Below, one piece after another: positions 4,946 to 5,048 of a stretch of DNA of 5,048 nucleotides (its first letter is position 1; the number at the start of each line of letters is the position of its first letter). A program made the position numbers and the translations under genes. The DNA is taken from NCBI GenBank assembly GCA_030038695.1, contig JASHSN010000495.1, positions 1 to 5,048 on the forward strand. Reading direction: 5' to 3'. Source of the DNA: Nitrososphaeraceae archaeon (GTDB lineage Archaea; Thermoproteota; Nitrososphaeria; Nitrososphaerales; Nitrososphaeraceae). The notes beneath the pieces are model-generated. The model ran no database searches. It saw only the letters and a list, made by a program, of their open reading frames with translations, and had not been told where the DNA came from.

Positions 4946-5018
4946 ACAGTAGTATATCGTTGCACGACAGCAGGACAGTACTATATCATAATTTAACCAC
5001 TATACAGTACATACTGTC
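4946..5018. repeat. ACAGTA repeat cluster with a palindrome, possible operator
   Basis: ACAGTAGTATATC (4946-4958) recurs as ACAGTACTATATC (4975-4987), differing in one base, 29 bases apart. A third ACAGTA at 5004-5009 forms a perfect inverted repeat with TACTGT at 5012-5017 around a two-base spacer. GACAGTA (4974-4980) is also the complement of TACTGTC (5012-5018). Such a set of half-sites and a dyad suits a dimeric regulator acting on a gene to the right of the window, but no gene or regulator is seen to confirm it. Confidence 0.35.
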
Positions 5019-5048
5019 TGCAATCTCAGATGATAAATCTTTAGCAAT

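Noticed and set aside
1..5048. CRISPR array, tRNA or rRNA gene
   Set aside because: No regularly spaced repeats with unique spacers and no cloverleaf or rRNA-like segment were seen. The only short repeats are the two-copy repeat at 433-465 and the ACAGTA cluster.

Overview
The window looks like archaeal chromosomal DNA, most likely from an ammonia-oxidising thaumarchaeon of the Nitrososphaerales (soil type, Nitrosocosmicus-like). This is inferred from AT-rich DNA with sparse genes, TATA-like boxes about 25-30 bases before several start codons (leaderless or very short-leader transcripts), a one-finger C2H2 zinc microprotein, a divergent P-II protein and several small secreted or helical proteins. 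No rRNA, tRNA or other strong taxonomic marker is present, so the assignment is tentative.

Layout. Bases 1-141 are open in several frames and may hold the edge of a neighbouring gene. Bases 142-561 hold no convincing gene, only a weak open frame broken near a run of eight T. A 43-residue C2H2 zinc-finger microprotein (562-693, +) converges with a 55-residue helical protein (795-962, -), which has its own well-placed TATA box. A secreted four-cysteine protein with an internal duplication follows (1098-1529, -), also behind a good TATA box. Bases 1577-1787 contain a CAA/CAC-type low-complexity tract that is open in all three minus-strand frames. A decayed IS200/IS605-type tnpB 3' end (about 2031-2267, +) retains its zinc ribbon but has an in-frame TGA, and a Gly where the last RuvC Asp is expected.

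The best-defined unit is a two-gene operon on the plus strand: a VOC-fold ring-cleaving dioxygenase of the MhqO/MhqE type (2342-3367), then 7 bases later an alpha/beta hydrolase of the MhqD type (3375-4055). In Firmicutes this pair belongs to the response to quinones and hydroquinones. The likely job here is the same: the dioxygenase opens the aromatic ring and the hydrolase acts on ester-like or other electrophile-derived products. The pair starts 74 bases after the tnpB relic, so acquisition near a mobile element is possible but unproven.

Convergent to the operon is a P-II family regulator (4193-4531, -) that keeps the family fold and C-terminus but has lost several ATP-binding residues and the uridylylation tyrosine. 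Beyond it lies a small plus-strand gene that appears frameshifted (4681-4861). The right edge is AT-rich and noncoding, with a hairpin and a cluster of ACAGTA repeats, including a perfect palindrome at 5004-5017, that may be an operator for a gene outside the window.

No clear new multi-gene system is visible. The most useful unusual items are the archaeal MhqO/MhqD pair, the altered P-II, the duplicated four-cysteine secreted protein, and the small genes missed by a 60-residue cutoff.
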